Of a stretch of DNA of 7,445 bases, positions 5,719 to 7,445 are shown piece by piece (the first letter of the stretch is position 1; the number at the start of each line of letters is the position of its first letter). The notes below the pieces were generated by a model. It did not search any database and was not told the DNA's origin. It saw only the letters and a list, made by a program, of their open reading frames with translations. A program made the translations under genes and the position numbers. This DNA comes from Syntrophobacterales bacterium (GTDB lineage Bacteria > Desulfobacterota > Desulfobaccia > Desulfobaccales > 0-14-0-80-60-11): contig JAGVPN010000421.1 of the NCBI GenBank assembly GCA_020052215.1, positions 1-7,445 of the forward strand, in the 5' to 3' direction.

Positions 5719-5834
5719 AACCATTCGGGCGTAACCATCAGCAGCACCCCGATCAGCAGCACCCCGATCAGGAGCATCAAGGCCAGGAGCACGATCCCAA
5801 AGGCTTTTGGCAACCCTCTCCAGTTACTATGCAT
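5706..5834 (-). CDS. Possible 42-residue single-span membrane protein downstream of lysR
   Basis: I do not recognise this protein. Reading from the ATG at 5834-5832 gives a short polar start (MHSNWRGLPKAFG), a continuous hydrophobic stretch at about 13-34 rich in Leu, Ile, Val and Gly, then a short tail (TPEWLRFG) and TGA. This is the shape of a small inner-membrane protein with one span. The start lies three bases after the LysR stop codon, so translation could be coupled to LysR, since no independent Shine-Dalgarno is visible. Part of the hydrophobic core (LLIGVLLIGVLL) is encoded by a 15-base tandem duplication, so the frame may be partly accidental. Conservation in relatives would decide it. 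Confidence 0.4.
   Translation of the reverse strand: MHSNWRGLPKAFGIVLLALMLLIGVLLIGVLLMVTPEWLRFG
5738..5767. repeat. Tandem duplication of a 15-mer
   Basis: TCAGCAGCACCCCGA occurs twice without interruption (5738-5752 and 5753-5767), followed by a degenerate third unit, TCAGGAGCATCAAGG (5768-5782). Fifteen bases is a multiple of three, so the duplication preserves the frame of the small membrane ORF and encodes a repeated LLIGV-type unit in its membrane span. Confidence 0.85.
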
Positions 5835-5837
5835 GGG

Positions 5838-6740
5838 CTATTGGGGAAGTATTGTATCCCCGAACAGGAGATTAATAAAGGCCTGCTTGTACGGGGTGAG
5901 CCCCTTGTCCCGGCGCATGACCAGGGCCAGGTGGTCCGGCTTGAAGTAGTGGCCCAGGGGTAGGAAGGCCAGATTGAGCGGCGGCCGTATAGGCAGGCCC
6001 CGGGCCAGGGTGGCGAAGGCCAGGCCCAGGCCAGTTTCCACGTAGCGGGCGCTCAGTTCCACGTTGGATGATTCCATGATGATGCGAAAGGACAGGCCCA
6101 ATTTGCGGAACTGCTCTTCCAGGAGGCGCCGGTGGCTTGAGTCGTGGCCCCGGGGCGGCACAATCAGGGGATAGTCGGCGATCTGCCGCCAGGTGACCCG
6201 GCGCCCCCGGGTCAGGGGGTGGCCCACCGGGGCCAGCAGGACGGTGTCCACCGGCTGCCAGCGCCAGGCCGTCAGGTCCCGGGGAACCAATGATTCCAGG
6301 GCCAGGCCAAAGTCAATATCGCCGGCTTTCACCAGGGCCAAGACGGAGGCCTGGTCGCGGTCCAGGAGGGTCAACTCCACCTGGGGAAACTGCCGGAGGT
6401 AGGCCAGGAGGGTCTCGGGCAATAGGTGATAGAGGGTGGTGAAGGGGGCCGCCAGGCTCAAGGGCCCCTGGGGGCGCCCCTTAAGGTCCTGGAGCTCTGC
6501 CTGGAGGCGGTCCCATTGGGCCAGGAGCCCCTGGGCAAAGACCAGGAGCTTTTCTCCCGGGACCGTGAGCTTGAGGCGGCGTTTGCCCAGGCGCTCCAGG
6601 AGTTGGGTCTCCAGTTCGTCCTCCAGGGCCTTGACCTGCTGGCTCAGGGCCGACTGGGTCCGAAAGGTGGCCTCCGCCGCTTTGGTGAAGCTCCCCAGTT
6701 TCGCCACCTGATAAAAGCCCAGGAGTTGCTGCCATTCCAT
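5838..6740 (-). CDS. LysR-type transcriptional regulator
   Basis: At 300 residues this is standard length for a LysR-family DNA-binding regulator. The N-terminal winged helix-turn-helix covers about 1-62 (LLGFYQVAKLGSFTKAAEATFRTQSALSQQVKALEDEL, then RRLKLTVPGEKLL), followed by a linker helix (about 63-90). A periplasmic-binding-protein-like effector domain covers about 92-295 (GPLSLAAPFTTLYHLLPETLLAYLRQFPQVELTLLD, VKAGDIDFGLALE, YVETGLGLAFAT). The effector cannot be deduced. The gene is divergent from the FlK-like thioesterase gene with 102 bp between starts, the usual arrangement for a LysR regulator and its target. The ribosome site is weak: AGG about 7 bases before the ATG, embedded in a palindrome, so expression may be low or autoregulated. 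It may continue into the small membrane ORF. Confidence 0.95.
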   Translation of the reverse strand: MEWQQLLGFYQVAKLGSFTKAAEATFRTQSALSQQVKALEDELETQLLERLGKRRLKLTVPGEKLLVFAQGLLAQWDRLQAELQDLKGRPQGPLSLAAPFTTLYHLLPETLLAYLRQFPQVELTLLDRDQASVLALVKAGDIDFGLALESLVPRDLTAWRWQPVDTVLLAPVGHPLTRGRRVTWRQIADYPLIVPPRGHDSSHRRLLEEQFRKLGLSFRIIMESSNVELSARYVETGLGLAFATLARGLPIRPPLNLAFLPLGHYFKPDHLALVMRRDKGLTPYKQAFINLLFGDTILPQ

Positions 6741-6741
6741 A

Positions 6742-6771
6742 AGATTACCTAATCTATATTATAATTATAAT
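6742..6771. promoter_or_regulatory. AT-rich divergent promoter/operator with two adjacent dyads
   Basis: Between the divergent lysR and thioesterase genes lie AGATTA-CC-TAATCT (6742-6755) and the perfect 14-base palindrome ATTATAATTATAAT (6758-6771). The whole stretch 6741-6800 is far more AT-rich than the genes. Several T-N11-A spacings typical of LysR binding fall here, and TATAAT-like -10 hexamers occur on both strands. The first dyad covers the lysR ribosome site, fitting autorepression. I could not assign a convincing -35 to either direction. A Fur/PerR-type A/T dyad is an alternative reading. Confidence 0.5.
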
Positions 6772-6842
6772 TAATTTTACTTATTGACGTAATTATCAGA
6801 AAATCATCAGCAAGGCAAAGGAAATTCTCCCGGAGGTGCAAC

Positions 6843-7280
6843 ATGAAAGACTCCTTACAGCCCGGCCTCAAGTTCGAATTTCAGTTTCAGGTGCCGGACA
6901 CCAAGACGGTGCCCCACCTCTATCCCGAGTCCCCGGAGTTCCAGCTCATGCCCCGGGTGTTGGCCACCGGGTACATGGTGGGGCTTTTCGAATGGGCTTG
7001 CATCCAGGCCATTAACCCCCACCTCGACTGGCCCCGGGAGCAGACCGTGGGCATCCACGTGGATCTGGACCACACCGCCGCCACCCCGCCGGGGCTGGTG
7101 GTCACGGTCCGGGGGACCCTTACCCAAGTTGAGGGGCGCAAGCTCACCTTCGCCCTGGAGGCCGACGACGGGATGGACCGGATCTCCCAGGGGCACCACG
7201 TACGCTTCGTGATCGACGCGGCGAAATTCACCACCAAGGTTGAGGCCAAGGCCCAGCGAGCCGGTGCGGCCCAGGAGTGA
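6843..7280 (+). CDS. FlK-like hotdog-fold acyl-CoA thioesterase
   Basis: This 145-residue protein closely resembles fluoroacetyl-CoA thioesterase FlK of Streptomyces cattleya (139 residues) as I recall that sequence. Shared blocks include KTVxHLYPESPEF (21-33), ATGYMVGLxEWAC (41-53), HTAATPPGLxVTV (77-89) and VEGRKLTF. The FlK catalytic residues Thr42, Glu50 and His76 correspond here to T42, E50 and H77, so hydrolysis of a small acyl-CoA is likely. FlK uses Phe36 as a gate that helps select fluoroacetyl- over acetyl-CoA; here that position is Met36, so the same specificity should not be assumed. It is cytoplasmic, with no signal peptide. GGAGGT lies 5 bases before the ATG. It is the only plus-strand gene, divergent from the LysR gene that probably controls it. 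The physiological substrate is unknown. Confidence 0.9.
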   Translation: MKDSLQPGLKFEFQFQVPDTKTVPHLYPESPEFQLMPRVLATGYMVGLFEWACIQAINPHLDWPREQTVGIHVDLDHTAATPPGLVVTVRGTLTQVEGRKLTFALEADDGMDRISQGHHVRFVIDAAKFTTKVEAKAQRAGAAQE

Positions 7281-7445
7281 CCGGCGCCGGGTCTGGGGGG
7301 AGGAGACTCGCCCCGGGAATCTCTCGGCTGCCTCAGGTTACCGGACTCCTGCCTGGCGCGGCTGGCGGGCCTGAAGATGTGGGGTCTTATACCAGGTTGC
7401 TCTCAGAAAAGTATTTTCAGTTTTGGAGAGTGATTTCCCAAGGCA
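7281..7445. other. Downstream flank of the thioesterase gene, no gene recognised
   Basis: Directly after the thioesterase stop lies the perfect palindrome CCGGCGCCGG (7281-7290). Near the edge, CTCTC (7400-7404) and GAGAG (7426-7430) flank a small GAAAA-GTA-TTTTC hairpin (7406-7418), which could belong to a terminator or to a repeat continuing outside the window. The base composition shifts to AT-rich after about 7388. No open frame with a ribosome site was found. Confidence 0.4.

Noticed and set aside
7388..7445. Match between GTGATTTCCCAA near the window end and GTGATTCTTTCCCAA beside repeat copy A
   Set aside because: Only a short, gapped similarity; the window ends before it can be extended, so chance cannot be excluded.

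Overview
The window looks like a stretch of chromosome from a moderately GC-rich, probably anaerobic bacterium. The best guess is a Desulfobacterota/'Deltaproteobacteria'-type lineage. The reasons are a classical rubrerythrin, a short CstA-type transporter paired with a universal stress protein, CBS/ACT proteins, and intergenic spaces filled with C/G-run hairpin repeats whose spurious translation reads like 'PPFLKGDLGG', which is common in that group. The lineage is inference; no rRNA or marker gene is present.

Layout. All genes but one are on the minus strand. (1) 1-1204: plsY (acyl-phosphate:glycerol-3-phosphate acyltransferase), followed downstream by a CBS-CBS-ACT regulatory protein cut off by the window start; a strong nested hairpin lies between them. 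(2) 1205-3012: rubrerythrin (1649-2221), set in two unusually long non-coding spaces. These hold at least four repeat families: two inverted copies of a ~145-bp element (1317-1462 and 2604-2747) bracketing rubrerythrin, a CATTCTG...AGAATCTC palindrome, a nested GTGGCACAGCC palindrome, and a short CCCCTCCC hairpin. (3) 3013-5377: cstA followed by a UspA-family gene, probably one starvation-response transcription unit, with a hairpin-bearing leader upstream of cstA. (4) 5706-6740: a LysR-type regulator, followed after three bases by a possible 42-residue single-membrane-span protein. (5) 6843-7280 (+): a hotdog thioesterase closely resembling fluoroacetyl-CoA thioesterase FlK, divergent from the LysR gene across a very AT-rich, palindrome-containing promoter region. 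The last 165 bases contain no recognisable gene.

How they fit together. The cstA-usp pair points to substrate scavenging and stress during carbon limitation, rubrerythrin to peroxide defence in an anaerobe, and plsY to phospholipid synthesis. The most interesting functional pair is the divergent LysR regulator and FlK-like thioesterase, which looks like an inducible acyl-CoA clean-up module; its substrate cannot be read from the sequence. I found no CRISPR array, transposase, tRNA, rRNA or phage gene, and no convincing multi-gene novel system.
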